From positions 1 to 22,843 of the IMG/VR virus record IMGVR_UViG_3300009790_000079: a stretch of DNA of 22,843 bases; one strand, given 5' to 3'. Numbering within the stretch: the stretch's first letter is position 1; the number at the start of each line of letters is the position of its first letter. Below, in pieces: positions 1-8,441 of the stretch. This DNA comes from a virus. Under the pieces are notes generated by a model that did no database searches, had not been told where the DNA came from, and saw nothing but the letters and a program-made list of their open reading frames with translations. The position numbers and the translations under genes are program-made.

Positions 1-264
1 ACCAGAACTAATTCCACGCACAGACATATCAGCAACCATACTAGAAGCCTGTGAAGAATAAGCATTAATTCCTAATTTTAATCCCCATACTTGACCACCA
101 GATGGACCTGCAATATCAGTAAATACAAGATTACCCCAATTCATTGTGGTAAAAGCACCACCATTATTCTCAATACGCAAATAATAAATAAGAATTCTCT
201 GATTCTTATTTGTAGTATTAGTATGCGTGAATGTTCCTGCTCCGTTGTATACTGTTGCTGCCAT
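1..264 (-). CDS. Small virion/fibre-associated protein, 3' end beyond window
   Basis: The first 88 residues of a protein are visible, starting MAATVYNGAGTFTHTNTTN; the reading frame is open to the window edge, so the C-terminus is missing. It is a paralogue of the 140-residue protein encoded at 932-1354. Both begin MAAT(V/I)YNG, have a T/N-rich beta stretch with an (R/V)I(L/V)x(Y/W)(Y/M) core, and carry a (I/T)xYSSQA motif in the middle. No known domain is recognised. The position at the end of a fibre cluster, and a composition rich in small and polar residues with no cysteine, suggest a beta-rich virion accessory or fibre-tip protein; that is inference. The start is chosen because the ATG sits in a 27-nt segment (253-279) repeated exactly at the paralogue's start (1343-1369), and a late-promoter box lies just upstream. 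Confidence 0.75.
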   Translation of the reverse strand, partial: MAATVYNGAGTFTHTNTTNKNQRILIYYLRIENNGGAFTTMNWGNLVFTDIAGPSGGQVWGLKLGINAYSSQASSMVADMSVRGISSG

Positions 265-285
265 AATTTTAAATTACCTATTTTT

Positions 286-293
286 TATTTATT
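286..293 (-). promoter_or_regulatory. T4-type late promoter box (AATAAATA)
   Basis: On the minus strand the sequence reads AATAAATA, one base from the T4 late consensus TATAAATA. It overlaps the TAA stop of the upstream fibre gene (292-294) and lies about 22 nt before the ATG at 264. T4 late promoters need only this -10 box, read by the gp55/gp33-modified host polymerase, so the lack of a -35 box is expected. Confidence 0.6.
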
Positions 294-930
294 AACTGAG
301 GGGTATATTCCAGTACTTAGTTGTAAAAAGTCCACTACTACCACTACTATTAGATACGCCTCTACCTGTAGCATCTACCCATTGAGAGCTATTAGCATCC
401 TGATAATATACATGTAATCTACCATTTTGAGAGTCCCACCAAAGATCTCCGTCAGAAGGAGTAGATGGGGGTGTATCATTAGTAGTTACACTAGCACCAC
501 TACTGGGAGCATCAACAAATGATAATGCAGTTCCAGCACCATTTACCTGTAACCATTTATTAGCAGTCAGACCATTGGGTGTATCTAATAAAGAAGTAAA
601 TGTATAATCAGCAAACTCAATACCATTACCTGCTGAGTTGACTTTTAATACCTTATTAGCAGTATAAGTTGAAGGAGTATCAGTTAAATTAATAAATGAA
701 GTTGTAGGAGCATCAGTAAATTCTAACCCATCAGGAGTGCTATTAACCTTGATATATTTTCCACCTTGTCCAGTATAAGTTGAAGGAGTATCAGTTAAAC
801 CTGTAAATGTAGTAGCACCACTCTGAATTGTAGTTTGTAAATTCCATGTAGTTCCATCATAAATCCAAGTCAAACCGTTCTCGGTATGACTATCGCTAGA
901 AGAAGGACTATTTGGAAAATTTATTGCCAT
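292..930 (-). CDS. Modular tail-fibre-like protein with GLxDTP repeats
   Basis: A 212-residue structural protein built of small repeats. Residues 1-32 (MAINFPNSPSSSDSH, then TWIYDGTTWNL) resemble the N-terminal module common in marine T4-like phage fibres. Residues 42-141 hold three repeats of about 33 residues with the pattern F-x-x-L-x-DTP-x-x-x-T-(5-8)-K-x-(I/L)-(K/Q)VN-x-x-G-x-x-(L/I)-x-F-x-D. Residues 150-190 are a [19 protein letters not shown] module with QWVDATGRG, also found in the collagen-like fibre at 1379-2926. The C-terminus GLFTTKYWNIPLS matches that protein's [12 protein letters not shown]. At DNA level one 28-nt segment occurs exactly twice (661-688 and 772-799). It starts 1 nt after the stop of the gene upstream. 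The likely role is a trimeric fibre segment or tip; target and location in the virion are unknown. Confidence 0.8.
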   Translation of the reverse strand: MAINFPNSPSSSDSHTENGLTWIYDGTTWNLQTTIQSGATTFTGLTDTPSTYTGQGGKYIKVNSTPDGLEFTDAPTTSFINLTDTPSTYTANKVLKVNSAGNGIEFADYTFTSLLDTPNGLTANKWLQVNGAGTALSFVDAPSSGASVTTNDTPPSTPSDGDLWWDSQNGRLHVYYQDANSSQWVDATGRGVSNSSGSSGLFTTKYWNIPLS

Positions 931-931
931 A

Positions 932-1354
932 TTAATCTTCTGTTATAGCTACAAAATTATATGTAAGAGCATTAACATTTATATCTATTTGTGAAGGAAT
1001 CAGTACAGTAATTTTTGATCCATTAGGTATCATCATTTCCGTTGGAAAAAAACCTGCGTAACTACCATATGCATTTTGTGCATTGCTAGTACCTGTTTTA
1101 TTAAATGCAAGAGATTTACCTGCATAGAAACCTGCTTGTGATGAATAATGAATGGTATCAAGGTCTTGACCATTCTGATGTTGAGGATTAGAGGATGGAC
1201 CAATATACAATCCAAGTTCAGAAGGATGAGTATTTCCTACTCCAAAGTACATCCATACTATCCTTACATTTTTACCAGTATTGTTAGTATAAAGAACTTG
1301 GGTGTGAGTTGCTCCAGTACCCTGCAATACCCCATTATATATTGTTGCTGCCAT
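932..1354 (-). CDS. Small virion/fibre-associated protein (paralogue of 1-264)
   Basis: A 140-residue protein starting MAATIYNGVLQGTGATHTQV and ending NYNFVAITED-like (YNFVAITED). It is rich in G, N, T and aromatic residues, has no transmembrane segment, and looks all-beta. The central segment has IHYSSQAGFYAGKSL, and the C-terminal third has a hydrophobic strand around SKITVLIPSQIDINVNAL. It is related over its whole visible length to the truncated gene at the left edge, and both share an identical leader plus start (27 nt). Its own late-promoter box overlaps the stop of the collagen-like gene upstream. The two members of this family alternate with DLWWDS-type fibres, so each may be a partner or chaperone of the adjacent fibre, but nothing in the sequence proves a function. 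Confidence 0.75.
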   Translation of the reverse strand: MAATIYNGVLQGTGATHTQVLYTNNTGKNVRIVWMYFGVGNTHPSELGLYIGPSSNPQHQNGQDLDTIHYSSQAGFYAGKSLAFNKTGTSNAQNAYGSYAGFFPTEMMIPNGSKITVLIPSQIDINVNALTYNFVAITED

Positions 1355-1375
1355 AATTTTAAATTACCTGTTTAC

Positions 1376-1382
1376 TATTTAG
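1376..1382 (-). promoter_or_regulatory. Late promoter-like box (CTAAATA) fused to a stop codon
   Basis: The minus strand reads C-TAA-ATA. The TAA is the actual stop codon of the collagen-like fibre gene (1379-1381). The box is followed by a 21-nt gap and the ATG at 1354. The first base differs from T4 TATAAATA, but CTAAATA recurs at three other gene starts in this window. Confidence 0.5.
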
Positions 1383-2926
1383 AAAGGCATATTCCAATTT
1401 TTTGTTTGGAATAATCCAGCATCTGAGGTTTTAGCCTTGTTAGCCCATACTGTTCCATTATACTCTAGAGTATCACCTACTGCTGGATTGTCAAGAGTAA
1501 CTGTTAGTAATTGACCACCCATGTATGTTAAATTTCCATTACTAATACCTACTGAACGTACTACATCATCCGCACCCACAAACTTAATACTATTATCTGA
1601 TAAGAATAAATGTCTTACTTTATATTCAGCATTACCAAGATCATAGTCCTCATTTGATGCTGGAATTATATGTCCAGTACTAGTAACATTCCATCTTCTA
1701 GTTCCATTTGTTTCAAAAGAAATAGAACCAATACCAGAAGCATTGCTAGTATCATGAACTTCTACTCTAGTATCACCCTCTTCTATCATATCCGCTATTG
1801 GATAAGACGCTCCTCTACCAGAAATATCTACCCATTGAGAAGTATTAGCATCTTCATAGTAGACATTTAATCTAGCATTTTGAGAATCCCACCAAAGATC
1901 TCCATCATTAGGACTAGTTGGAGCAGTATCAGAAGTAGTTACATTAGCAGCACCACCACCTCCACCAGAAGAGCTAGTTACACCTCTACCACTAGCGTTT
2001 ACCCACTGAGAACTATCTGCATCCTCATAATAAACATTTAATTGACCATTAACAGAATCCCACCAAAGATCTCCATCATTAGGACTAGTTGGAGCAGTAT
2101 CAGAAGTAGTTACATTAGCACCACCTGATCCACCAGATCCAGGAGGACCAGGAGGACCAGCAGAACCTGGTGGTCCAGGAGTTCCAGCAGGACCTGGAGG
2201 ACCAGCAACAGTAGAAGCAGGACCAGGAGGTCCAGCAGCACCTGGAGTTCCAGGAGGACCAGCAACAGTAGAAGCAGGACCAGGAGGACCAGCAGCACCA
2301 GCAGATCCAGGAGGACCAGGAGGACCAGCAGCAGTAGAAGCAGGACCAGGAGGACCTGTCAATCCTTGTTGTCCAGCAGGACCAGGAGGACCAGCAGAAC
2401 CTGGTGGTCCAGCATTTGTATTACCACCACCAGAATTAGCAGTTACCCATTGTGAACTATCTCCATCATCATAATATATGAATAAATCACCAGAATCAGC
2501 TTCCCACCATAAATCACCACTAACAGCGTTTAATGGAGGAGTATCATCAACACTAACAGGAACAACTGTTATAGTTGCAGCAACACCAGGATGTCCAGAT
2601 GGATTTTGAACAGATACTTGAGCAGTAACCGCAGCACCAACAAAATTTAACTGGTTAATACTATTGGCAGCACCAACTAAAGACCCTTCATCATATACAC
2701 TAAGAGCACCTGGAATTAATCCACCACCAACAGGAACCCAATATCTTTTACCCTCATTACCAGGAACAGCAACTAATTGAAACTGAGATCCAGAAGGAAC
2801 AGGATCAGTAGTAGCAGGATCTCCTAATGTTGGTTCTGCTTGAGCAAGACTTAGATACTTATGTCTATTCGGATCTAACTGACTTGGAGGATCCTTTTTT
2901 ACTCTACCACTAACATACTTTGGCAT
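1379..2926 (-). CDS. Collagen-like tail fibre protein
   Basis: A 515-residue fibre. Residues 1-130 form a unique N-terminal domain, probably the virion attachment end. Residues 128-166 are a divergent DLWW module ([17 protein letters not shown]). Residues 173-269 are Gly-X-Y collagen-like sequence, mostly GPP and GPA triplets, with three interruptions of the form PAST(A/V)AG. Residues 271-315 and 328-372 are two near-identical [16 protein letters not shown] modules ending QW(V)xxSGRG. Residues 385-470 resemble head- or tail-fibre shaft segments ([19 protein letters not shown]). The C-terminus [12 protein letters not shown] matches the 212-residue fibre downstream. Collagen-like phage fibres form trimers. 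It starts 2 nt after the stop of the upstream gene, so it is probably translated from the same late transcript. Host binding is inferred only from architecture. Confidence 0.85.
   Translation of the reverse strand: MPKYVSGRVKKDPPSQLDPNRHKYLSLAQAEPTLGDPATTDPVPSGSQFQLVAVPGNEGKRYWVPVGGGLIPGALSVYDEGSLVGAANSINQLNFVGAAVTAQVSVQNPSGHPGVAATITVVPVSVDDTPPLNAVSGDLWWEADSGDLFIYYDDGDSSQWVTANSGGGNTNAGPPGSAGPPGPAGQQGLTGPPGPASTAAGPPGPPGSAGAAGPPGPASTVAGPPGTPGAAGPPGPASTVAGPPGPAGTPGPPGSAGPPGPPGSGGSGGANVTTSDTAPTSPNDGDLWWDSVNGQLNVYYEDADSSQWVNASGRGVTSSSGGGGGAANVTTSDTAPTSPNDGDLWWDSQNARLNVYYEDANTSQWVDISGRGASYPIADMIEEGDTRVEVHDTSNASGIGSISFETNGTRRWNVTSTGHIIPASNEDYDLGNAEYKVRHLFLSDNSIKFVGADDVVRSVGISNGNLTYMGGQLLTVTLDNPAVGDTLEYNGTVWANKAKTSDAGLFQTKNWNMPF
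1883..1949. repeat. 67-nt direct repeat, copy 1 (partner 2054-2120)
   Basis: These 67 nt are identical to 2054-2120 in the same gene. Both encode the start of the [16 protein letters not shown] module ([12 protein letters not shown] through DLWWDS). The remainder of the two modules has diverged at DNA level, which suggests a tandem module duplication followed by drift, or local gene conversion at the conserved half. Confidence 0.85.
2054..2120. repeat. 67-nt direct repeat, copy 2 (partner 1883-1949)
   Basis: Exact copy of 1883-1949, lying immediately next to the collagen-like segment. A more diverged relative of the same module is in the fibre gene at 292-930 (around 428-495 on the plus strand). 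Confidence 0.85.
2120..2410 (-). repeat. Collagen-like Gly-X-Y coding repeat
   Basis: About 32 glycine triplets, mostly GPP or GPA, encoded by GGTCCT/GGACCA-like units. On the plus strand this is a run of ccagga, ccagca and similar hexamers. The recurring block AGPPGPAST(A/V)AGPPG appears three times at about 39-60-nt spacing. The repeat can expand or contract by slippage or recombination and would change fibre length in steps of three residues. Confidence 0.85.
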
Positions 2927-2928
2927 AA

Positions 2929-4242
2929 TTATACATTACTATTTTCTAGAATACTTGCTGTCAATTCCATTTGTAATGGAGCAACAAATCCACCAGAGTA
3001 AGATTTTCCAACATTAACTCTAATTGATTCATTAGCAGTAGCAACAGCAACTGTCAAAGTAGCACCAGAAGCAGGATCAGTTGCTCTAGGATATGAATGT
3101 TCAGTTGCATTTAAATCCATTGTACATGTATAAATTAAAGAATCATTTGCTATCTTTATAGTATCATTATTAGCTAAACTATTAGCACCTATAGTTAAAG
3201 TCGCCTCACCCGTAGATGGATTGTAAGTCGATCCATAAACATTAAACTTTGTTCCAGATAATACACTAGCAGCAGTAACTACTTCTACAGCGTTTGGTTC
3301 ACCCCTAACAAATGTATGTACTGCTGGTTGATAAGTATGAACATTTCCAATAGCACTACCAAGAACAGCAGAAAATGTTTTAGATGTTCCAACTTGATCA
3401 ACAATATGATCAACAACATAAGATTGTTGTGGATCTGGGAATATATTTGTTGTTATTCCAGTATATGCGTTGTTACTAACAGAATTAGGAACACCACTAT
3501 TACTTACAAATGTATGAGCAGTTGTATTTGTAGATGGAACAGTATCAAGAACTTGTACAGTAGCAGTAGTTCCTGTAACAGCAGAAATAGTTAAAAGTTT
3601 ACCACTAGCAGGGTCAGTTGCTCTAGGATATGAATGTTGAGTAGCACCACTATCCTCAGTACAGGTAAAACTCATTGCGTTATCTTTGATTTTCAAATAT
3701 TCACCAACCTGAAGTGTATGAGCTCCCAAATCTAATACAAGAAGACCTGTACTACCATCATATGTTGTATTATTACCAGGTGTATAAGTTGAACCACAAG
3801 TGAAATATATTCCACCCATAGTTATTGGATCACCAGGATTAAAATTATGCTTGTCATAACACATGACTGTAGCAATTCCAGTTGGTTCATCATAATCAAC
3901 CCCAGTAATAATACCAACGTTCTCTTGATGACCTCTTACATATAAACTATCAGCAGTAATAGCAGTTTTCTCTAATACCAACCTACCATCAACTAATATA
4001 ACAGCATCATTTGGAGGTATTTCCACCTCTTTCATCACTCTTATATCTCTATCATTTCCAGTACCTCTTGACAATCTCTTCTGCCAAAAAGTAACCAATG
4101 GATATGTACCAACTCCAACATTAGCAACTTGACAATACAATAATAGTGAAGTAGTTCCTGTAGGAACCTCATATAATTTCTGTACTCCAGGTGCTACGGG
4201 AACAGCAATATTAATAAACTTATTTACTGGTGCTATTGCCAT
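2929..4242 (-). CDS. Virion structural/fibre protein with duplicated [12 protein letters not shown] domain
   Basis: A 437-residue protein. Residues 1-110 are a beta-rich domain ([16 protein letters not shown]; later WQKRLSRG and [20 protein letters not shown]) of the kind seen in marine T4-like phage baseplate-fibre proteins. Two related domains follow, at about residues 150-235 and 337-412. Each has a GSTY start, a strand-loop-strand, a (Y/F)TC(T)xD motif and an invariant [12 protein letters not shown]. The 12-residue motif is identical in both copies. Between them lies a linker containing AHTFV and VHTF. The gene begins 1 nt after the stop of the 1154-residue fibre gene and ends 2 nt before the collagen-like fibre, so all three are almost certainly cotranscribed. 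Its exact virion position is unknown; a baseplate-proximal fibre or connector is a reasonable guess. Confidence 0.8.
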   Translation of the reverse strand: MAIAPVNKFINIAVPVAPGVQKLYEVPTGTTSLLLYCQVANVGVGTYPLVTFWQKRLSRGTGNDRDIRVMKEVEIPPNDAVILVDGRLVLEKTAITADSLYVRGHQENVGIITGVDYDEPTGIATVMCYDKHNFNPGDPITMGGIYFTCGSTYTPGNNTTYDGSTGLLVLDLGAHTLQVGEYLKIKDNAMSFTCTEDSGATQHSYPRATDPASGKLLTISAVTGTTATVQVLDTVPSTNTTAHTFVSNSGVPNSVSNNAYTGITTNIFPDPQQSYVVDHIVDQVGTSKTFSAVLGSAIGNVHTYQPAVHTFVRGEPNAVEVVTAASVLSGTKFNVYGSTYNPSTGEATLTIGANSLANNDTIKIANDSLIYTCTMDLNATEHSYPRATDPASGATLTVAVATANESIRVNVGKSYSGGFVAPLQMELTASILENSNV

Positions 4243-4243
4243 A

Positions 4244-7200
4244 CTATCTTAACGCTAATATCAGTGGTGTTAATTGTGCTTGTATTGCTCGGTTGAAATC
4301 CCTTCCTCGTATTGTAGATGTTGTTTGATCAATTGTCAAACCATCACCAATTCTAAAATTACCTTTTTGATCCGTACTTGTAAATGGAACTTGACCCCCA
4401 TTAATAGCAACTACTTCATTTTCTGGTACTGGTTTTCCACCTTGGAACGGGTTAGCTGTATTTATATTCGTACCTGCACCTATGTATTCAAATGAATGTG
4501 AACTGGTTATAATTCTACTCATTCTAACCATCTCTATCTTTGTATTGTTAGCAATAGCATAAGGAATAAATTCATTAAAAGTTATTGTAGTTTTTCCTGC
4601 ATTTGGATCTGGTGTTACAGGAGTTTCAGTTGCTTCATCAATTGTAAATAATATAGGATCCATATCAACTTCAGCAGTTGCTGACCCACTACCAGATATT
4701 GTAATTACACATTCTTGCTCCTTAGTGTTATCTCTAGTAGAAGCATCATTATTTACTGGTAAGAAATTTCTACCACTAGCAATAATATCAATTGAAGTGA
4801 TTGTACCAGCAGCACTTACGTTAGGCGAAAATTCGGCAATAATTGACTCAGGTCCTCTAGGCAAAGTGGCAGTAACAAGTGGTGGAGAACTAGCAGTATA
4901 ATCACCAGGATTACCACCATTAGTAACTCTTACATTTCTAATAAATTGTAATGGTTTAGTTACTGTTCCATTTATTGATGGTAAAACATCATTATATTGA
5001 CTCATATCTAAATGGAAATATGCTGCCTGACCATCGAATGGCGTTCTTTCCCGTCTAGTAGGACTATTAAAATCTTTACAATCTTTTATAGAAACTCTAT
5101 CAGATTCACCACTAGCAGCAACATCTAAAGTTCCATCAAACTCAACATCACCAACACCATCAGCAACTAATCCAAAATTACCGAATGAGGAATTAGAGTT
5201 TGTTAAATCACACTGACCACCACTAGAACAGAATATACCTTTATCACAACCGATAGTAAAAATAGAAACTAACTGAGCATATCCATTATTTGTAATTGAT
5301 ACACCAATACCTGCCTCATTATACTGAGTAAAGGCATCACAAACCATGCTCTTTAAATCCTGCCCTAAATCATTAGTTCCTGTATAAGCAGCATCAACAT
5401 GATCACCATTAATTCTCATACCAATACTACCAGTCATAAAGTTAGTACAGTTCCTAACATACGGACTTCTATATCTACCAGATGCTCCTTCATTAGCAGG
5501 TCCAACTGCAGTATACCCACTAACTGCTTGGAATGATGTTCCAGCATCAATATCAGTCTGTGAAGGTGGAAAAGCAATAGCAGCACAATCTGGATGATCT
5601 TGAGATATTGTAGTTCCAGAGAAATTCAAGTTTTCAACTAAACATGCATTTCTTACATGGAAAACATCCCTATTAACATTATTTGGAATTACAGTAACCA
5701 ATCTTAAATCTTCACCCGTTATAGTTACTCTTTCTCTTAAACCTATTGGATTAACCTCAGTATAAGCACCAGAACGAACTTTAATTGTATCTCCTGGTTG
5801 TGCTATGACTGCTGCTGCAGCAATAGTTAACTTAGCATCGCCTTCTAATAATCCACTATTAGTATCATTACCATCTTTTGTGACATAGATTATATTTGTT
5901 GTCTCTACACCAGAAGGTCGCCACTCAACACCAGTATTACTAGAAGATAATCTATAATCATTTTTAGTTCTAGAAGCAGAATATCCTGTATCGTTTGCTT
6001 TATCAATTAACTCACTTTCAAGTTCTAATGTTCCAATTAATTTTGTATTCTCACCTACATTCAAATTCTTATTGATACCAACACCACCAATAACAAGAAA
6101 AGCACCAGTATCTTTATCAGTTGATTGAGTGGTATTTTCTACTTTAGTTACACCACCAATATTAACTTGTTTTACTACACCAACACCACCATCAATTTGA
6201 ACTGATCCAGTTGTTGAAGAAGTTGAATCTTGAAGATTATTAGATGTAATAAGACCATCAACATCAACTGAATTATTAAGTGTAGTAACACCGTCTACAT
6301 CTAAAGTAGCATTTAATGTAACCGCACCATCAACATCAAGGTTTGCATTTAAATCAGTATTTTGATCTACTTGAAGAGTTTGTTTAAATGTAACCGCACC
6401 ATCAACATTTAATGTTGTATCAAAATCAACCGCATCTGAAACATGAAGTGTTCCAGTAACATCTAACCAAGTATTTGGATTATTATTATTAACACCAACC
6501 TTGGTCATCCTATAAATGGCAGCATTAGTACCTGTTCCTTGATGACCCCACAAATCTGAAGATAATATTCTCGCAATCATTGTAGGATTTTGTGGATCAG
6601 GAATAGCTCTTACAGTATCAGTTCCTACTCCAGCACTATTCTCCTGTCTAAAGTTTAATGTTGTATATAATTGAGCAGCATTATTATTAGGTAAATAAAC
6701 ACTTTCATCTTGAACATACATTCCCTCCAAACTAAGAGGAGATGCTTGTACCCATCTAATTCCATTACCATCTCTATTCAAATAATATCCATTTACACCT
6801 GGAGAATCAGCAGAGTCAATGATATTTCTATCAATCTTTATTGATCCATTTACATTGATCTTTATTATACCTTGAGAACCTGGTGTATAGTTGGGAACAT
6901 TACCAGGACTTAAAATACCAAGACCAACAACTCCCTGAGAATTAACTACAAATACATCACCAGTATCGCTACTTTCTGGAACCGAACCGACTTGGAATTT
7001 ACCATACGGAACTGTAGTTCCAATACCAACCTTAGATACTTCAAAAGCACCCGTATTTTGTGTATCGTCAGTAACAATAAAGGAATTTAATCCAGAACCA
7101 ATCTGCAATTTACCATCAGGAATAGTAGTTCCAATACCAACTCTAATAATTCCAGAAGCATCACTAGAAGGATCTTTATCCTTTTTTACAATCGTTATTC

Positions 7201-7708
7201 CTGTAAACCCATATCCAATTTGTACCTCACCAGCAGGAACAGTAGTTCCAACACCTATAGCACCATCATCTGTAACAATAAGAGCAGAATATAAGGGATC
7301 GAATGGTTCTATTGGATCAAGACCTTCTCCACCAACTGCTACTTGGAATCTACCTGCAGGAAACGTACTTCCTATACCAACTCGACCAAAAGGTTGATCT
7401 TGTCCTGGTTTTGATTTTGATATAGCAGTAAATACTGTTCCAGCAAGACCAACATTAAGTCTATGATCTACTGTTAGATAATCAGTATCTAATTCAGCAT
7501 TTATAGTGACATCATTATTAAATGTAGATTTACCAGTAACATTGAAATTACCAACAGTTAAATTTTCAAGTTCCTCTACACTTAATCCAACATTATTAGC
7601 ATATAACTTACCGTAAATATAAACATCATCAGTAAACTCTGATACCAGAGTTATTACATTCTTATTAGAATCTTCATATTGAGGATCATTTGGGAAAATA
7701 TCAGCCAT
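4244..7708 (-). CDS. Large tail fibre/baseplate protein with right-handed beta-helix domain
   Basis: A 1154-residue protein, the largest in the window. Residues 1-100 are an N-terminal attachment region (DDVYIYGKLYANNVG). Residues 105-245 carry about four VGIG(S/T)T-x-PxGxxQ(I/V) repeats typical of phage fibre shafts. Residues 425-490 have a heptad-like series of DVDGAVT/LDVDGVTT repeats. Residues 605-890 look like a pectin-lyase-type beta-helix, opening with IIYVTKDGNDTNSG and AQPGDTIKVRSGAYTE. Residues 1060-1154 form a conserved-looking C-terminal domain (IITSSHSFEYIGAGTNIN, TSTDQKGNFRIGDGLTIDQ). A strong AGGAGGG ribosome site for this gene lies in the 3' end of the upstream gene, and the ATG overlaps that gene's TAA (TAATG). 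Possible roles are a long or short tail fibre or a fibre anchor; no T4 counterpart can be assigned from sequence alone. Confidence 0.8.
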   Translation of the reverse strand: MADIFPNDPQYEDSNKNVITLVSEFTDDVYIYGKLYANNVGLSVEELENLTVGNFNVTGKSTFNNDVTINAELDTDYLTVDHRLNVGLAGTVFTAISKSKPGQDQPFGRVGIGSTFPAGRFQVAVGGEGLDPIEPFDPLYSALIVTDDGAIGVGTTVPAGEVQIGYGFTGITIVKKDKDPSSDASGIIRVGIGTTIPDGKLQIGSGLNSFIVTDDTQNTGAFEVSKVGIGTTVPYGKFQVGSVPESSDTGDVFVVNSQGVVGLGILSPGNVPNYTPGSQGIIKINVNGSIKIDRNIIDSADSPGVNGYYLNRDGNGIRWVQASPLSLEGMYVQDESVYLPNNNAAQLYTTLNFRQENSAGVGTDTVRAIPDPQNPTMIARILSSDLWGHQGTGTNAAIYRMTKVGVNNNNPNTWLDVTGTLHVSDAVDFDTTLNVDGAVTFKQTLQVDQNTDLNANLDVDGAVTLNATLDVDGVTTLNNSVDVDGLITSNNLQDSTSSTTGSVQIDGGVGVVKQVNIGGVTKVENTTQSTDKDTGAFLVIGGVGINKNLNVGENTKLIGTLELESELIDKANDTGYSASRTKNDYRLSSSNTGVEWRPSGVETTNIIYVTKDGNDTNSGLLEGDAKLTIAAAAVIAQPGDTIKVRSGAYTEVNPIGLRERVTITGEDLRLVTVIPNNVNRDVFHVRNACLVENLNFSGTTISQDHPDCAAIAFPPSQTDIDAGTSFQAVSGYTAVGPANEGASGRYRSPYVRNCTNFMTGSIGMRINGDHVDAAYTGTNDLGQDLKSMVCDAFTQYNEAGIGVSITNNGYAQLVSIFTIGCDKGIFCSSGGQCDLTNSNSSFGNFGLVADGVGDVEFDGTLDVAASGESDRVSIKDCKDFNSPTRRERTPFDGQAAYFHLDMSQYNDVLPSINGTVTKPLQFIRNVRVTNGGNPGDYTASSPPLVTATLPRGPESIIAEFSPNVSAAGTITSIDIIASGRNFLPVNNDASTRDNTKEQECVITISGSGSATAEVDMDPILFTIDEATETPVTPDPNAGKTTITFNEFIPYAIANNTKIEMVRMSRIITSSHSFEYIGAGTNINTANPFQGGKPVPENEVVAINGGQVPFTSTDQKGNFRIGDGLTIDQTTSTIRGRDFNRAIQAQLTPLILALR

Positions 7709-8412
7709 TAAGACCCTCCTAAATTATCGAGAGCATCTGATAATCCACTAGTAGCTTGTTGAAGACCACTTTGTATAGCACCACTATTTGCTGAAACTTT
7801 TTCAGATAACTTACCTATTGTATCACCCAATCTATCTTCTACACGACCAAGTGAATCTGCTAATTTAATTCCACCTCCAGTTGGAATCATATCAGTAACC
7901 TCCGTTCCACCAAGAGCATTTTTAAATACCTGTCCCATAAATGTAACATCCCTTGGAGTTAAATTTCCACGCAATGCATCACAATCTGCCACATTAGACT
8001 TCAATAAAATTCTATTCTTAGCATCTAATTTTATATTATTTCCTGCTACCAAATCAATATTTTCATCAGCATCAATAACTATATTTTTACCTCTAATTTT
8101 AACTTCACCATTTTTTTCAGCAGTTATCCATACATCACCATTCTTACTAACAATTTGAATATTAACTCCACCAGACTGATCTTCTTGACCACCAACCATT
8201 TCAATACATTGGTCATTATAAATGTGGTATATTCCACCATTGGACATACCAACTGTACTCTTATCACCAGATTCAGTTTGAGCAAATAAATCATATGTGA
8301 TAGTACCATTCATCCCCATTTGAGGATTTCCTGTCTCTATCCTAAAATGGGGACCAAATGTAGTAATCTGCCTTTGTTGCCAATTCTGATTCTTAGCTGA
8401 TCTTTCTGCCAT
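7708..8412 (-). CDS. Baseplate spike protein with octad beta-helix (gp5 C-terminal-like)
   Basis: A 234-residue protein. Residues about 104-138 show a clean eight-residue periodicity: VKIRGKNI / VIDADENI / DLVAGNNI / KLDAKNRI. This is the signature of the intertwined triple-stranded beta-helix of T4 gp5C and VgrG spikes. The N-terminal part (PHFRIETGNPQMGMNG, then IYHIYNDQCIEM) leads into the helix. Residues 180-234 are helical and Gly/Ser/Ala-rich (LADSLGRVEDRLGDTIGKL), likely a trimeric coiled coil. It lies directly downstream of the gp5-like gene, which has the OB fold but no obvious octad repeat. It is therefore likely the membrane-facing spike shaft. It has its own late-promoter box at 8434-8441. 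Spike function is inferred from the repeat and neighbours. Confidence 0.75.
   Translation of the reverse strand: MAERSAKNQNWQQRQITTFGPHFRIETGNPQMGMNGTITYDLFAQTESGDKSTVGMSNGGIYHIYNDQCIEMVGGQEDQSGGVNIQIVSKNGDVWITAEKNGEVKIRGKNIVIDADENIDLVAGNNIKLDAKNRILLKSNVADCDALRGNLTPRDVTFMGQVFKNALGGTEVTDMIPTGGGIKLADSLGRVEDRLGDTIGKLSEKVSANSGAIQSGLQQATSGLSDALDNLGGS
7714..7720 (-). promoter_or_regulatory. Strong Shine-Dalgarno site for the 1154-residue fibre
   Basis: The minus strand reads AGGAGGG, 5 nt before the ATG at 7708. It lies inside the coding end of the upstream spike gene. Most starts in this window lack such a site, so this fibre gene is probably translated efficiently on its own and not only by coupling. 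Confidence 0.75.
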
Positions 8413-8433
8413 ATTTTAAGTTCTCGTAATAGT

Positions 8434-8441
8434 TATTTATC
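8434..8441 (-). promoter_or_regulatory. T4-type late promoter box (GATAAATA)
   Basis: The minus strand reads GATAAATA, directly after the TAA stop of the gp5-like gene (8442-8444) and 22 nt before the ATG of the spike protein. This is the only gap in the 7.7-15.0 kb stretch large enough for a promoter. It would boost spike and fibre genes relative to the hub genes upstream. Confidence 0.6.

Noticed and set aside
2110-2298. Leucine-rich frame on the minus strand inside the collagen region
   Set aside because: It is an out-of-frame reading of GGACCA-type repeats, giving only L and V with no start context.
2120-2410. Regular short repeats that could suggest a CRISPR array or tandem satellite
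   Set aside because: The units are in-frame Gly-X-Y codons of the collagen-like protein with no conserved repeat-spacer structure.
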